DNA of 64,000 nt from Oxytricha trifallax (GCA_000711775.1 ARYC01018447.1:35375-99374), one strand, 5' to 3'; numbered from the stretch's first letter, positions 33,718 to 46,362 are shown. Made by a program: numbers and translations. Notes: a model not told the origin generated them from the letters alone.

Positions 33718-35430
33718 CTAATGAGTCTAATATGCAAGAGACAGTTGGCGAGTTGATAAGCTGCTAAGAGGGTACTTTCTTAAAGCAGTCCTTAGACTAG
33801 TGGATCCTGGGCTGCCCACAGCATGTTAATCTTCACGACCATTCATCTAATCTTCACTCATGAAATCAATGATTTATTTGAAAAGATGCGCATTGATAAG
33901 GAAAATAATGCATAGGGACATAAAGAAAATGAAGATCATCATGGTGGCAATGATAGCTCAGAAGATTATTATAGATGATGCTACTCCAAGTCCGCTGATA
34001 TAGTGATTTAATCAAATAATGCATAAATTTATAAAAGAACCATTTTCATTGAATTATAATATATTTTTTGAAAAAAAGAATTATTACTATTTGATTAATA
34101 ATAATAATATAATTTGCAATAATAGCAATAGAAAATGAAAATCTTTAAAATCAGTTTCAGCTATTCCAACACATTGAACTTCATCGTATTCAGATGCTTT
34201 TTTGTCTTGCCACTGCAGCATATTGTGAAATCTTCGCCAAGCACTACCGCAACTCTAACTAGGTACAACCTAAAAAGAAATAATTTCAGATTTGTTTTTT
34301 GTAACTTGCATTAATAGTGAGTGGCACAGCACATTCTGATTAGAAATTTTTATTATTATTATTATTATTATTATAATTAATATTGTTAATCAAATTGTTA
34401 TAATTCTCTATTTTCCAAAAATATATCATAAATATTTCTTAGAATTCAAGCATTAGATAAATGAGAAAGAATGCTAATCAAACTGCAATCAATAACATTG
34501 GAGAGTACCTAGGAAATATTCATCTCATCACTTCAATAGTAAAGGCATAACTAGTACTCAATCAAAATATTTATAAAAAAATCAATCAAAATACTAAGAA
34601 CCAGTAATACTTAAAGAATCCTCAGGTATATATTGAGAATGAGGAGAATGATTAATCAGCATGATTTTAATACCTAAATCTTGGACAAACTACGAGATAT
34701 AAGGTTTCACAGAGAGCGAGGAAAAAGTACTTAATATGTACCGGGAGAAAAATTAATTTGCCTCAAATATTTTTGGCTCCGATTTCGACAGAAATCTTAT
34801 CACCCAAGGACCTGATTAATCTCAACAAAATAAAAACAATGATGATCCCAATTATAAAAATGATACTGATGAGCATATGCTTTAATTTGGGATTATTGGA
34901 TTGATTAAATGCAAGAATTTTTATATATCTAATAATTAAATAATAATCAAATTATTTTGAAGATACAAATTATAGAATAAAAAATCTATATGTTATGTTT
35001 ATGAAAACTTTCATAATTTTTATAATAAATCAGTGATTCCAAATCAATAATTTAATAAGTGGGTAAATGTGAAGTACATATAATAAATCTATCTTTTTTT
35101 GCTCCATTTTAGTTTAAATTTATTTTAATGGAATGCTTATATATTTATTCCATTTAGATAGAATTAAAAAATTTAAAAATTGCTTAAAAAGATGTACTTC
35201 TGATACATAGCATCATTTATTTTAGCAATTTTATTAAATAAAATATAAAATAAAGAGAATAAATAATGGTAGGGACTAATAGTTGATGCAGACCGTATAT
35301 CTAGTAAAAAAATCACTTGATAGCTCCATCTCCCTTCACAATTTAGAAGCAGTTTTAATTTTTCGTATGCTTCAACTTATGAAGCAGATACTGTTAAAGA
35401 TGCAGATTTAGAGGATGTAAGCAGCTGATA
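33718..35430 (+). other. Cluster of short coding-like islands in AT-rich DNA
   Basis: Islands with higher GC and protein-like frames: about 33725-33985 (a DSWRVDKLLRGYF run, then an Asn/Glu/His-rich end), 34158-34275 (LFQHIELHRIQMLFCLATAA, preceded by an intron-like TCAGTTTCAG), 34461-34880 (a Lys/Asn/Gln-rich frame from an ATG) and 35340-35430 (an acidic ending STYEADTVKDADLEDVSS). They are separated by AT-rich DNA including ATT repeats. They may be segments of one or more macronuclear genes. Frames are short, so each alone is weak. Confidence 0.3.
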
Positions 35431-36684
35431 TCGTTTAGTGCAAAAATCAATAATTACAATACATCTTTCTTGAATGGGGTAGACTAGAGAGAAAAAATTG
35501 ATTTATTTTACTAAGCACCGCTGGTTATTTTAAAGTTGCTTTCGTTTTAATTTTACTTGCATTTATAATATAATCTTTTAGATATATAATTTATTAATAT
35601 AATTAGTCCAAAAAGAAGAGCTTCTTCGGTAGGCATATTCTTAGCAATCATTTTTGCTCTGTAGTATATAGATTTCTCATTGTTTGCTATTAAACTCTTC
35701 TAAGTTTATCCTAATATATTGACTTCATTTCACCCTCAATATATTATTAATTCCAAAGTATATAATAAGTTTAGCTTATATAAAATTAAATTTAAATTAT
35801 CTTTGTATTAATACTAAATTACTTTTAATCTAAACATGAAAAAATTAGATAAAATTCTATGAATTAATATATGGTCAATTCAGGATCTATATGTATAAAA
35901 TAAGTATTTCGTTTTTAATCAAACTAATTTCCATATTATTTTATCACTGATTTATAGATAATAAAGAAATTAGCTTTTAGTTTTATAGTTTATTAAATTA
36001 TAATTAAAGATTATTAAATATGTAAACCCTTTAATAATAACGGAAAGTAATATAAATATAATTAAATTCTTATTTTAATCGAAGCTACATAATGCAAATA
36101 ATATACTCAATTATTCAATAATTTTAAGATAATAATTTGATAAGAAGTTATATAAAAATGAAGCATGTTTTTATGTTTAATATATTTGTGAAGTCTTGAG
36201 TAATTTGTATATTAATACTTTATAAAAATCAACAAATAATCATAACAGTTTAAGCCTAATTAAATTTCAAAATCTGTAAGTATTAATGCTGAATCTAAAA
36301 AGAATATTAAACTTAGGCACCCCTTCTCGAAAGTCGTGACCCCGTGGAGAAGTAGATATTTAATATTAAAAATTCATGAATCTCAAAATTCTATAAACAC
36401 TCACCTCAACTCCTTTAGGAACTTAAAAGTCTAATTGGAATGGTCCTTGTAAATGGAAGTAAAGTTTGATGAAATTATAAGATTATTTTATAAATATCAC
36501 AGATTACATGTCATTGACTTTTAAAAATAAAATGAATATTTCCTGGAAATTGATAAGGGAGTGAACTAGAAAAGTTTTTATGATTTCACAATGCTCCTCT
36601 ACTAATAAAAGAAACATATTCACCACTAATAAATCCATAACTCCTAACCAGCTGCCAGTATCATCTAAGTTAACTCTAATGATT
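35431..36684. other. AT-rich spacer left of the TBE
   Basis: No gene seen. A small GC-rich patch at about 36318-36350 has 6-bp arms (CTTCTC and GAGAAG) around a short loop. Confidence 0.4.
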
Positions 36685-36845
36685 CAAAACCCCAAAACCC
36701 TTTCAGTAGTTTGATTGAGTTTTTGATTGATAAAAGTAGACTATTAGTGCATACTTTACTAGGGTTTCAATAGGGTTTATGTAGGGGTTTAATGTTTAAA
36801 TATTAGTATTTTAAGTGAGTATAACAAGCGACTTTTTAAAATATT

Positions 36846-38293
36846 TCACACAAACATAAGCTTAGAGTCATGTGGCAGTTCTCTGAATTTTATCTTTCTA
36901 AGATGATTTTTAATTGTTTCTATTGTTTGTTAATTCTCTAAGCTTGGCTTGATAATAGTTGAGCATGCAAGTTCTCTGAGACCTCCATTATTTTATTTTT
37001 ATCAAGATATTGCTTGATTCTCTGCTTATAATCTCTCTCACCTCTGCAGCTAAAGTAATCGTTGCTTGGCATGTCGCTCTCTATTATTATTACTGCTAGA
37101 GCCCAAATATCCCATTAAGTGTCTCCATCTCTCCAATCCTCTCTCTCTGGGAAATATCTAGGAGTGCCGTATGCATTTCCTAATGCAGAGGCTTGCTCTC
37201 TTTGAGCTCTGTTGAAGTCAATTATATAAACTCTAAGAGGCTGAAAGTTCATCATGATGTTCTCTGGCTTTAAGTCTCTATGAACATAACCTAGCTTGTG
37301 AAGCTCTTCAATTCCTTCAACTATCTGCTATACTATCTAGCTAATTTATCTCTGACATCTATTGTCAGATAAGAATTCTCTGTAAGTCATTTCAAGTAAA
37401 GGAAGCCTGAAGGCTACATGATCTTTACCAAGTAAAATAGCATCAAGCTAGATGATATGCCTGCACTCATTTAACTTTGCCTTTTAAAGAGCATAATACT
37501 CATTAGCAAATTCCTTTTTGAACTTGTCATCACCAAGGAATTAATTGAAAGGATTTATCTTGTAAGCATATTTGTCATCAGTAATGACTCTCTTCTCTAT
37601 TTTTTCCTCATGAGTGAGGTAGCTTTCTAGGCAAGAATCTAAGTCAATAATTTTTAATAATGGAATCTTAATTGCGTCTATTTTAACCATGATTTTATTG
37701 ATCTCAGAGACTTGAAAATTCTTGACTGCTTTCTTCATTTTTACTTACTTCCAGACTTCAACTCTAAGAGACTCCACTGGATTTCTTGATCTTCTCTTTT
37801 AGAGAAATCTACTCCCTGTAGGTTCATGAATAAAGACTAAACTTTAATTGTGCTTTTTCTTTAAGTGCACTTTGAGGTCTCTAGTATGAGAATATGGCTT
37901 CTCACAGAACTCACAGACATACTTCCCATCTTTCTTTTAATACTTGAGATATAACCATGGCATATCGTTGTGTATATCTCTCAAATGTCTCTTATAAGTT
38001 GACTTGTAAGTAAAACTTTATTAAATTTTTTGCATTAATATTCAACTTTGGCTTGTAATTATTAATGCTCTATGACGGGTTGTTTAACCTCCTTCTCAAT
38101 TTGCACAGCTTCTATGATGACCTCCTCTTTAACTTATATTTAAATCTCAAAGCTAGACTGGTCTAAGTTGTCATAAGTAGGCTCCCACTGAGTACAAGCG
38201 TCTCTGGTCTCTACTTTTTCTTGGTTGCTGGAATGATAACTTTTATTGACTTGATCCAAGTAATGCCGCTCTTCTCAAAAGGTTAGCGCTCAT
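36846..38293 (-). pseudogene. TBE 57-kDa zinc finger-kinase, frameshifted
   Basis: ATG at 38293 (MSANLLRR..., like MSANILRK in copies A and B), TGA at 36848-36846, about 482 codons, the size of the TBE 57-kDa class. A C2H2 finger is clear at about 37860-37925 (CEFCEKPYSHTRDLKVHLKKKH). A second finger just upstream has lost its second Cys at a frameshift. The kinase lobe has GYVHRDLKPENIM (about 37280) and IIDFNRA, with Asn replacing the Gly of the usual DFG, then EREDWRDGD. Frameshifts occur near 38165 and 38015. The protein may be a DNA-binding kinase used during transposition or genome editing; no experimental role is visible from sequence. Confidence 0.85.
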
Positions 38294-38852
38294 TTTAGTT
38301 TGCTGATATATTTTATTATAATAATGATAAAATCTACCTCGATAAACTATTATAGTAGAGTATAAGACACTCTGGTAGATTCTTTGCTGAGAGGTAAGAA
38401 AATGAACTAACCATAAAAGACTGTAAGTTGACATATTTAATGAGAATTTTATACATTTTAGTAAATTAAATTACTCCTAACGAAGTTTTGTTTCTCTAGG
38501 AGGTCCTCCAAATCAAGTTTGAATTTAATTTGGAGGTAAAGTTATTAAACATTTTTTAATTTAATATGGTCCTAATTAAGTTTTAATCTTAAAATTTAAC
38601 TACTAATAAAGTTTGAACTTAATTTGGAGGACCTCCTAAAAAAATTAAACATTATTAGGAGCTATTTAATGGCGATAGATTGATAAAAATGGAAATCAAT
38701 CTGTGAAACTTGGAGCAAGTTTTTCAATGCTTCTCAGCATATCTTTTCAGAGTTGACCTCCAGTAGATCCTCCCTATTTAGTAGTAAGATTTTAATAAAC
38801 TTAGAATGGATATCCATAATTTTAAATTTCATTAACATTTCTAGAAAGAGGA

Positions 38853-39651
38853 AGCAAGATGGAGTCTATGAATGATGCAATGAAGAGAATTTAATCTCAA
38901 GATTTAATAGGAAAATTCAGAAGTAAAGAAGATCTTTACAGATACTTGGTATAGCAAGGTAAGTTCTTAAGTAAGATTAATAAATCCATTATAGTTGGAT
39001 TGTTCTTGCCAACTTAGGAGGGAACTAAAATCTCATTCTTAAAAGCCTTACTGAGTGAAGAGAAAAAAGCTTTTAAGTCTAATGAAATTAGGATGATAGA
39101 GATACCTAACTACCCTGAAATATCAGTGACAAACCTATATGACGATGCTATGAGTGATCCGGATGTAGCTCTCTACCTTTCATCAAAGCTACAGCTCTCT
39201 AATAAGTTGCCAGAGAGAAACTTCTTCTTTGGTGTTCTTGCAACTCTCTGAAACCTGAGTACTTAAATGAAGTTATTTAAGAAGCTCACAAGAAGCGATA
39301 CAGCATCTCACCTGAAGAAAAAGAGAAGCAAGGTATTAAAATAAGTGATACCTGGCTGTAGGAACTTCAAAAGCATCCTTTCATCTCAAGTAAGCTTAGT
39401 CTTCTAACTTTATAGAAAAACCTGGTACTGCTATATACTTGATGAAAGAGCGCAGCAAATTAAACAGAGAGAGAAAGTCTCAAGTAAAACATGAATTGAG
39501 TAAGAGACTCTTCAAAGATTTATAAAAGCCAGAAGAGATGAACATAGATGCAGGAGCTGGCACTAAGAGAAGAAACATAGGCCCAAGCAAGCCTTAAGAG
39601 GAAGAAAAGAAAGAGAAGCCAAATCCTTTTACGGGCAAATTTAATATGTGA
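38853..39651 (+). pseudogene. TBE 22-kDa protein, frameshifted
   Basis: Begins MESMNDAMKRIQSQDLIGKF at about 38860. The matching protein in copies A and B starts MNDAIKRMQAQELIQRF. A frameshift near 39252 (after FFFGVLATL) and another near 39425 interrupt an otherwise collinear frame. The frame ends with a Glu/Lys/Pro-rich tail at a TGA near 39651. Function of the 22-kDa protein is unknown to me. It lies on the opposite strand from the two flanking TBE genes. Confidence 0.8.
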
Positions 39652-39657
39652 ACATAT

Positions 39658-40686
39658 TCATTCGTTTAAATCTAAAACTTATTTATAAACACAAAATCTC
39701 CCTTCTCTTGCGCATACTTTAGCTTTATCATCGCTGACTCTTTTAGCAGCACTCTTAATAAAATCTACTGTGTCTATCTTCAAGTCGTGCATCAATTGAT
39801 AGAGTAGAAGTTTCTTGTAGTGTCCTTTCAATAATCCCCAATATAATTCAATTCCATTGAACTAAGGGCTGTAAGGAACATTAAATACAGGTGTTATGTT
39901 TAGCCTTTCATATTCCTTCCTTGTGTCTTTAGTTTTATGGACAGATAAGTTATCTACAAACAGAATAATCTCTTAGTCGGCGTACTTATCTCTGAGTTAT
40001 TGCAAGAACTTAATATATTATTCAGTCTTTATAGAACGAGGGTGAATAACATAAGTCTCGAGGCCACTATCTTCACTTATTCCACCAAGAATAGCATGAG
40101 TTTAAACCTTAACCTTTTAGTCATAAACTTCTATATTACTATACCTCTTGTACCAAGACCTTGATATAAAGGTATTGAATGTAAATACTGCCTCATCAGC
40201 GTGTATGAACTTTATATTATGCTCTTAAGACCTCTGCATTTAATCGAATAAATAATTTAAATTAGTCTTATAAAATGGAACATTAAAGTCAATCACTCTC
40301 TTAATGCGATTGACTGTCTTGTAAGATATTCCGTTCTTTTTATATATGTTAGCTATAGATTAAGCAGATATATGAAGCTCAGGAAATTGGCGATGAAACA
40401 TCACAGCCCTCTAGGCTAGAGAGAAATGAGCCCAGTATTTAAGAGTCTTATCATTAATAAGATATTCAATATGATGCTGCTAAAATTTTAAGGGTCTCTT
40501 AGGCTTAGAATTAAGCTGCTATCTCTTTAAATTTAATGCTAATAGACAGTGAGACCTCACAGTTGCTGGAGATTTATTGAGTAGCCTTGCTATAAACTTA
40601 TGATTCAGAACAGGCTTGAGTTATTCACTATATTCATCACATCCATATCTCAACTTAAACAATAAGATCTATATAGTCACTGTCAT
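39658..40686 (-). CDS. TBE 42-kDa DD34E transposase, intact
   Basis: ATG at 40686-40684, TGA at 39660-39658, 342 residues, with many TAA/TAG codons and no internal TGA: the only undamaged transposase in the window. An N-terminal helix-turn-helix-like region (RLLNKSPATVRSHC) is followed by the catalytic core. The first D is in FIHADEAVFTF, the second D in LFVDNLSVHKTKDT, and E follows in PQFNGIELYWG, 35 residues after the second D. The length matches the 42-kDa TBE transposase. It acts on the telomere-repeat ends of its own element. Starts further in are possible, but this ATG is just inside the terminal repeat, as expected. Confidence 0.92.
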
Positions 40687-40846
40687 AAACTGACCCCAAA
40701 CCTCGCATATACTCACTTAAAATACTAATATTTAAACATTAAACCCCTACATAAACCCTATTAAAACCCTAGTAAAGTATGCACTAATAGTCTAATTTTA
40801 TCAATCAAAAACTCAATCAAACAACTGAAAGGGTTTTGGGGTTTTG

Positions 40847-42370
40847 ATTGTATGATAGCATGATATTTAAGAGAAAATGATTTCAAGTTTACTTTTTATG
40901 GTGGAAAGAAAGTTGATGATATCTGACAATCGTGCTTCTAAATTAATTAGTTTATATCAAACCTCCATCCTTCCATTAATGTATGAAATATTAAAAATCA
41001 AATTGTATCCATAATACAGAACCTTGTAAATTTTTTAATTCTAACTTATCATTTAATTTAAAATTGTTAAGTCATTTTAATTTAATAGAAAATTTAACAA
41101 AATATAAATCTGACTATTTAAAACGTAACAAAATTTTTTGATAATTCGTGCTTTAAGATCAGAATATAAGTAAAACATAAATATCTGTATATTAACTTAT
41201 ATTTTTATAATTTTTTCTTCATTTTTAACTATTTGGTTTAGATTAACTGATCTTAGCTATAATTATGGTAGAAATATATTTATTGAATTTCAAGCAATAA
41301 AAATATAAATATGATGAAGCAGTAAAAGATGTAATACATGTCTATTTGATGTAATCATTATTTGTTAATAACCATTATTCTGAATTTTTACATGATTCAT
41401 GTTTTGAATATTTGATTATGATTGATGAATAATATGTATTTCTACCATTCATTTATTAAACTGAATTTTGAGAAATAGAAGAACCTTTTTGAAAAGGATG
41501 TTTAATAACTTGAATCTCCTCAATTACACTTAGATATGTATCCAGTTTAAAGACTGGTGACGTAAACTATAATTAACTTCCAACACGAGAGAATTTATAT
41601 TTGAATTGAAAAATAAATAGGTAGATATTGTGGAGGATTTTGATTAGTAATAGTAAATTTGACTTACATGGATTGAAAAAGATTCAAGTTGTAAATTTGA
41701 TTATGGTGCTTGGACAACTCAGTAAGCTTATGAATATTTTGACACATAATGGAGAGTTCTATTACCATTGCTTGCTTACAATTATTTTGTGTTTATTTGA
41801 GCTGCTTTCAGAGAAAAGAATGCTGTTTTTTCAGAACCTTCCCTTTTCATGATTATTGCGGAAACATCCTCTAAGTATTCTCAAGCAATTAATTAATGTT
41901 TTTATAAAAACACCAATTCAATCCCAAATTTCAATTAAGAGTTGCATTATTTAAAATGACACTGCGATAAGAACAATTAAATTACATAATAAATTATTAT
42001 TTGTATAAATAAATTTAATAAAACTAAAATAAATATTGCTTGCCTTGATTGGTTTATTATATAGAGATAATTAATTTAGCCAATGGTTTAAATAATATTT
42101 TTACCAAAGCATTATTAATTTACTCCAATAATAATTATACTTTAGTTTAATTGTTCTTTTCTCTCAATCTTATTTTTTAAATCTTCTTTTTTAATTGACT
42201 AATGGGTCTTTATGTTAGACTATTTTTTGTACCTATGAATTTTTCAATAAAGAAATCCAAATTATCAAGCAGTAATTTATCGTAACTGAAAAGAGTTAAG
42301 ACTCATCTGTTATTACAACACATATTACAGTAGTGAACCAGAGCATTTCTCAGTGTTAAAGAAGCATCGA
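40847..42370. other. AT-rich spacer with a coding-like island and a MITE relic
   Basis: At about 41655-41900 a plus-strand frame (DSSCKFDYGAWTTQQAYEYF...) looks protein-like but carries a TGA and has no identified family. At about 41900-42215 lies a diverged copy of the MITE 27163-27430, with matching GATTGG...GAGATAATTAAT and AATTGTTCTT segments. Otherwise nothing seen. Confidence 0.4.
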
Positions 42371-42589
42371 ATGAGTTAGGGAACAAGCAACTTTAGAGAT
42401 AAGTAAATTAATAGTAAGAATGGTGATGAAAGTAAGAACAAAGGCATTAAAATTACTTATGGAGATATTTAGAGCACAATTGATGGTGGGGATATCGAGA
42501 TGGAAGGCAGTGCACAATTGTACATTCTAACTGAAACAATTTTGTAAATCTGTACACTAAATTATATTAATAGTTTAGCAAACTAGTGA
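42371..42589 (+). CDS. Short ORF, 72 aa, unknown
   Basis: ATG at 42371, TGA at 42587-42589, with four TAA/TAG codons. The sequence is polar at the N-terminus (MSQGTSNFRDKQINSKNG) and then GDIQSTIDGGDIEMEGSAQL. It is richer in GC than its flanks. The frame is also open upstream of the ATG, so this may be the last segment of a longer gene. No family recognised. Confidence 0.3.
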
Positions 42590-44301
42590 GAATATAAATT
42601 TAAATTTACGATTTCCGCATTTTAAATGAATTCGCGATAAAATTATTAAAATTCATGTTTATATGTTAAATAATTATTTAACTTTTAAAAATAAAATATT
42701 TCATAATTCTAAATAAATAATATTTAATTCATATGTAGTTAATTAATAAATCTTAAAAGATTAGGATATCATTGACTAAAGTAAGATAGCTGTAATTTCT
42801 AAGTCAATTTTGGAACAAAAAATAATTTATTGATTTCTTTGAATTGTATCAGAGAATTTATGATATTAAAGCCATATGATAGAAAGCACATTATTTAAAC
42901 ACAAATATCGAAATGTATTTTAGAATTGCAATAAAATTTAAAAACAGTATGATAAGTAAACTTACATGAGATCATTTTTATGAAGTTCTTTGAGTTAAAT
43001 CAAACAACTCAAGTGAGCCAGTATATTAAGACCTTATTTTCCTCTATTATCTATAGAACTATTTGGAATTGATGAAACATTTCTTTAAAGCTCCATATTC
43101 TTTCTTACCTGTCAGAGAAGATACCAAGCTAGCTTAGCGATTGTTAAACTAAATTTTTAATAAGGCAAGCAGCTTGCATGAGGAAGGAAGTCTTTAAATG
43201 TCAATAATGAGACAAACCAACAGATAAGACTCCAATAATTGTTAGGCTTTAGTTTTCATACTTTACAAATCCATCGCTCAATTTATTGACTTGGGAATAT
43301 TAGAGAAACATCTTTATAGACATTTGAATTATTAACTGCAAGATTATGCTCTGCTGTGTTTTAGCAGTTCTACTTGCTTAAAATGTCCAATAAGCAATAT
43401 TTGGATTGAGGAAAATGAGAACTAGATTTTTAGAGATGAGAAAAGGCATGAGCCAATCATAACCAGCTTAGCCATAATTTCTAAAGTAAACTAGTTTTAA
43501 GTAAGAATGGATAATTCTCTATGTCTTCGAAGCTCTTAGAGTCTCTGATGAAAAATAAGGAGTTTCAATAATAATGGAGCAAGTCAATCGTTAGGATGGA
43601 TGAGTATTATATTTTTAAAATAAAATGTCTAGTAAATGGAGAATACTATAAGATTTTAAGCTTAAAATTTGGATAGTAGTTGTGTATGCGGCTTAGGATT
43701 AATACCAATTATAAAAGTGTGTCAGAAAAATATTAAACTCTAGTTGTTGTATTACCAAAATAGAGAATGATTGGAGACAAAAGGATCAAGCTTTCATTAA
43801 AATTAAAAAAAACAAACAATTATAGTTTAGCCTTTGAAAAGAATCTATAGAATGGTATTGATATTTATAAAAATAAGAAATCTATAATATAATATAATTA
43901 TATAAATATAGATATATAATCATAACACTAAACAATCTGATTATTCATGTAATGGTAATCAATAATTTTAACTAAATATGACAAAAATGAAATGTATAAT
44001 TATTATTCGAAGCTATCTATTACCATTATTATTTATATATTGATTGAAGATGCCTTTTTTGTCATAATTATTATTTAAGTTATAATAAGTTAATTAAAGC
44101 ATGGATTATTATAAATTATAGTTAATTTTATAATAAATTGAAGTTAATTAATTTATAAAATAATTAAATTTATTTTAAATTCTGATCATAGAATCCTGAT
44201 TCATTAAGAAACATATTAAATCATAAAAATTATTGAATTCATAAATTAAAATATTTCAATGAGATTTGTTCAATAATTTAATTAAATTTAAGTCTAGATA
44301 C
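42590..44301. other. AT-rich DNA with a decayed region at about 42980-43830
   Basis: The 42980-43830 part is less AT-rich and has long, repeatedly interrupted plus-strand frames, but nothing I can name. The rest is AT-rich without genes. Confidence 0.35.
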
Positions 44302-44481
44302 ATGTTCAAAAGCAAGTAACAAAAATCAGATATCGCGAATGATGCTGGACAAATGGGTCATACCTGTATCCAAGATGAGGGCTTAAGTGGAAATGCAACA
44401 ATTAGACCTAAAGAGAAGAAAGAAGATGAAGAAGGAAACGATCACGAGGTGAAGAGAATGAACAAGGAGGAAACTGAGTGA
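44302..44481 (+). CDS. Short hydrophilic ORF, 59 aa, unknown
   Basis: ATG at 44302, TGA at 44479-44481. Clearly higher GC than the surrounding DNA. The protein is polar, with a Lys/Glu/Asp-rich C-terminal half (KEKKEDEEGNDHEVKRMNKE). The frame is open upstream too, so this may be a 3'-terminal coding segment. No family recognised. Confidence 0.35.
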
Positions 44482-45118
44482 AACAGGCGGGGAGTTGCAA
44501 CTAATTGTTATACTCTAAAATATTGTAATTATCGAGATGCAGCTTATTTATACAAAGTTGTGGATTTCATTTATATTAATAACCTTAAGTTACACACTAT
44601 ATAAATAATTCATTGAATAAAGTATATTGAGTTATTTCAAATAAATATAAATGCTCAGTTTTAATTATTAAAATAACAATAAACTACAAATCTCAGGAAA
44701 TGAGACGAAAATATGAAAATTTTTCTGCTTTTACCCTTCATTTTTACCATAATCATAGTTAATATTACTATTAATTTATAATAATCAATATTAAACTATC
44801 TTATTTTACAATTTAATATTATAGTATTTGAATATCTAAATCTGTAATTCTCTTATTCAAAATGAATTTGATAATTTATAGAGTATGATAAGAAAACGGT
44901 ATTGGTATCAGTATTGATTTCCTAAAAAAGAATAATTATAAATGATAGGCATTCTTAAGATGGAGAACTTTAGTTTAATTCAATTATACAGTAAGCAAGG
45001 TTATCAAAATGTCGATAAATTACCTAATAATAGTAGTAGTAAAATACTTAATAGCAAATTTAATACGAAAAAAAGAAACGAGCTGTGACAAATTACCAAA
45101 ATTATAACTCAGTAGAAG
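44482..45118. other. AT-rich spacer
   Basis: No gene or structured element seen. Confidence 0.5.
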
Positions 45119-45699
45119 TCAGAACTTAATAACATGCAATAAGCTGCGATTCTCCTCTATTCCCTCTTTAATGTCTGTTTCCTTCACTTACTGTTGATGA
45201 CCAATGGATTCCTCCTAATTGTCTATTGCTTTTTGTAGTTCCTTGGCTCCCTATGCTATGGCCTCATCAGTATCATCGGTGATTCCCCTACCTGAATTCT
45301 CCTCTCATCTTTCTTCTTAGTGTTACATCTTATTGGGGAATAGAATTTCTCCCACTTCAGGAACTTCCTCGATTAGTTCGCTAAATTTGTCCTCGCATGC
45401 TATGAACTCTTGCTCAAACAATCTTCTTGAATCCTCACTCATAACTATGTCATCCCCCTTATCGATTTGGGAGTTGATTACATAGGTTCCTGCTGTCATC
45501 TCTTGGCTAGCCAGCTACCATTTTCCATCGTTTCTTTTTTCTGTTCCTTTTGCTATGTCATCGTCACTCAGAGCAACTCCTGATCTACCAATTTCCATCT
45601 TCATGAAACACACTTCCATGTCGAACATAATATAGTATCTTTGCATATTAAGCCAGTCTTTCGCGAAGATTTGAAATATTGGTTTAAATTACTTAATAT
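45119..45699 (-). pseudogene. Coding segment with an aspartic-protease-like C-terminal motif
   Basis: Minus-strand frame from about 45699 to TGA 45121-45119, interrupted once by TGA at 45307-45305. GC is much higher than the flanks. It begins FAKDWLNMQRYYIMFDMEVC. The R-YYIMFDME run resembles the strand near the C-terminus of pepsin-family (A1) aspartic proteases (xYYxxFDxENxxIG), but the catalytic Asp motifs are not in this segment, so the assignment is tentative. An acidic, Glu/Asp/Gln-rich tail follows. The 5' part is missing here. It is either a single macronuclear-destined segment with the rest elsewhere, or a pseudogene fragment. Confidence 0.4.
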
Positions 45700-46069
45700 T
45701 GAGATTGTATAACTACAAGTTAGTATTTTATATTTGCTGATAAGCATCTTAACTTACTTCTAACTTTATTATTTCTATAAAATCATCATTCTCCATATAA
45801 TATATCATCAAAAGTACATTAAACCATAAATACCTTACTCTTTTTTAATCAAAATTTGTTTATTATATTACTAAGTTTTATTATTATAAATATGAAACAC
45901 ATCTACTTTAAGATATGAAATTACCTACTAATATTTATATAAAATTTAGTTAATTTATAATTAAGCTATAAAGTAATTACTTAACATGAATAAATTATTT
46001 ATGCTTTATCATAAACTACTATCATAAACTATGGCTTAAGAAATACGTTTATTTATTATGAATATTGAT

Positions 46070-46362
46070 TATAATGTAATCTCACTCCAGTTATTATCGA
46101 AGCCCAATAGTTTTATACTTTCATAAGAATTGATATCGAGGATTTCAATAGCAAACGTTTTTCCCAATGAGAAGCAAGCAAGGCATGGTGATAGAAACTT
46201 AATATGGTTCGATGTTTGCAAGTTAAAATGAGGAGGGTCTGTCAAAATTTTTCTGTTAAATAAAGAAAGGAATACAAACTTGAAAATATTCTAAGATATT
46301 GAATTTAACTGCGGCTTGTTCTTAATGATAGCTAGCTAATTATGACAAAAAAAGGGAATGAT
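46070..46362 (+). pseudogene. SecA-type helicase fragment, third copy
   Basis: A plus-strand fragment reading PVIIEAQQFYTF, then KIFLLNKERNTNLKIFQDIEF and CGLFLMIAS. It aligns with the helicases at 1-1676 and 14169-17488 (PVIIVEQQS, GVFLLNEQ-GRGTDLKTTHEIEF, GGLFLIVAD). The motif V GRGTD has become ERNTN. Several TGAs and frameshifts are present. This is an old remnant of the same large element family. Confidence 0.55.

Larger units (their letters stand above)
36685..40846 (-). mobile_element. TBE transposon (telomere-bearing element), copy C
   Basis: Both ends carry CAAAACCCCAAAACCC reading inward. The inverted repeats are 139 bp (36685-36823 and 40708-40846) with about three mismatches. The ANT duplication is ATT at 36682-36684 and 40847-40849. 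It contains the three TBE genes: transposase (-), 22-kDa (+) and zinc finger-kinase (-). In Oxytricha, TBE transposases take part in germline genome rearrangement. The element is complete in structure but only its transposase gene is undamaged. Confidence 0.93.
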
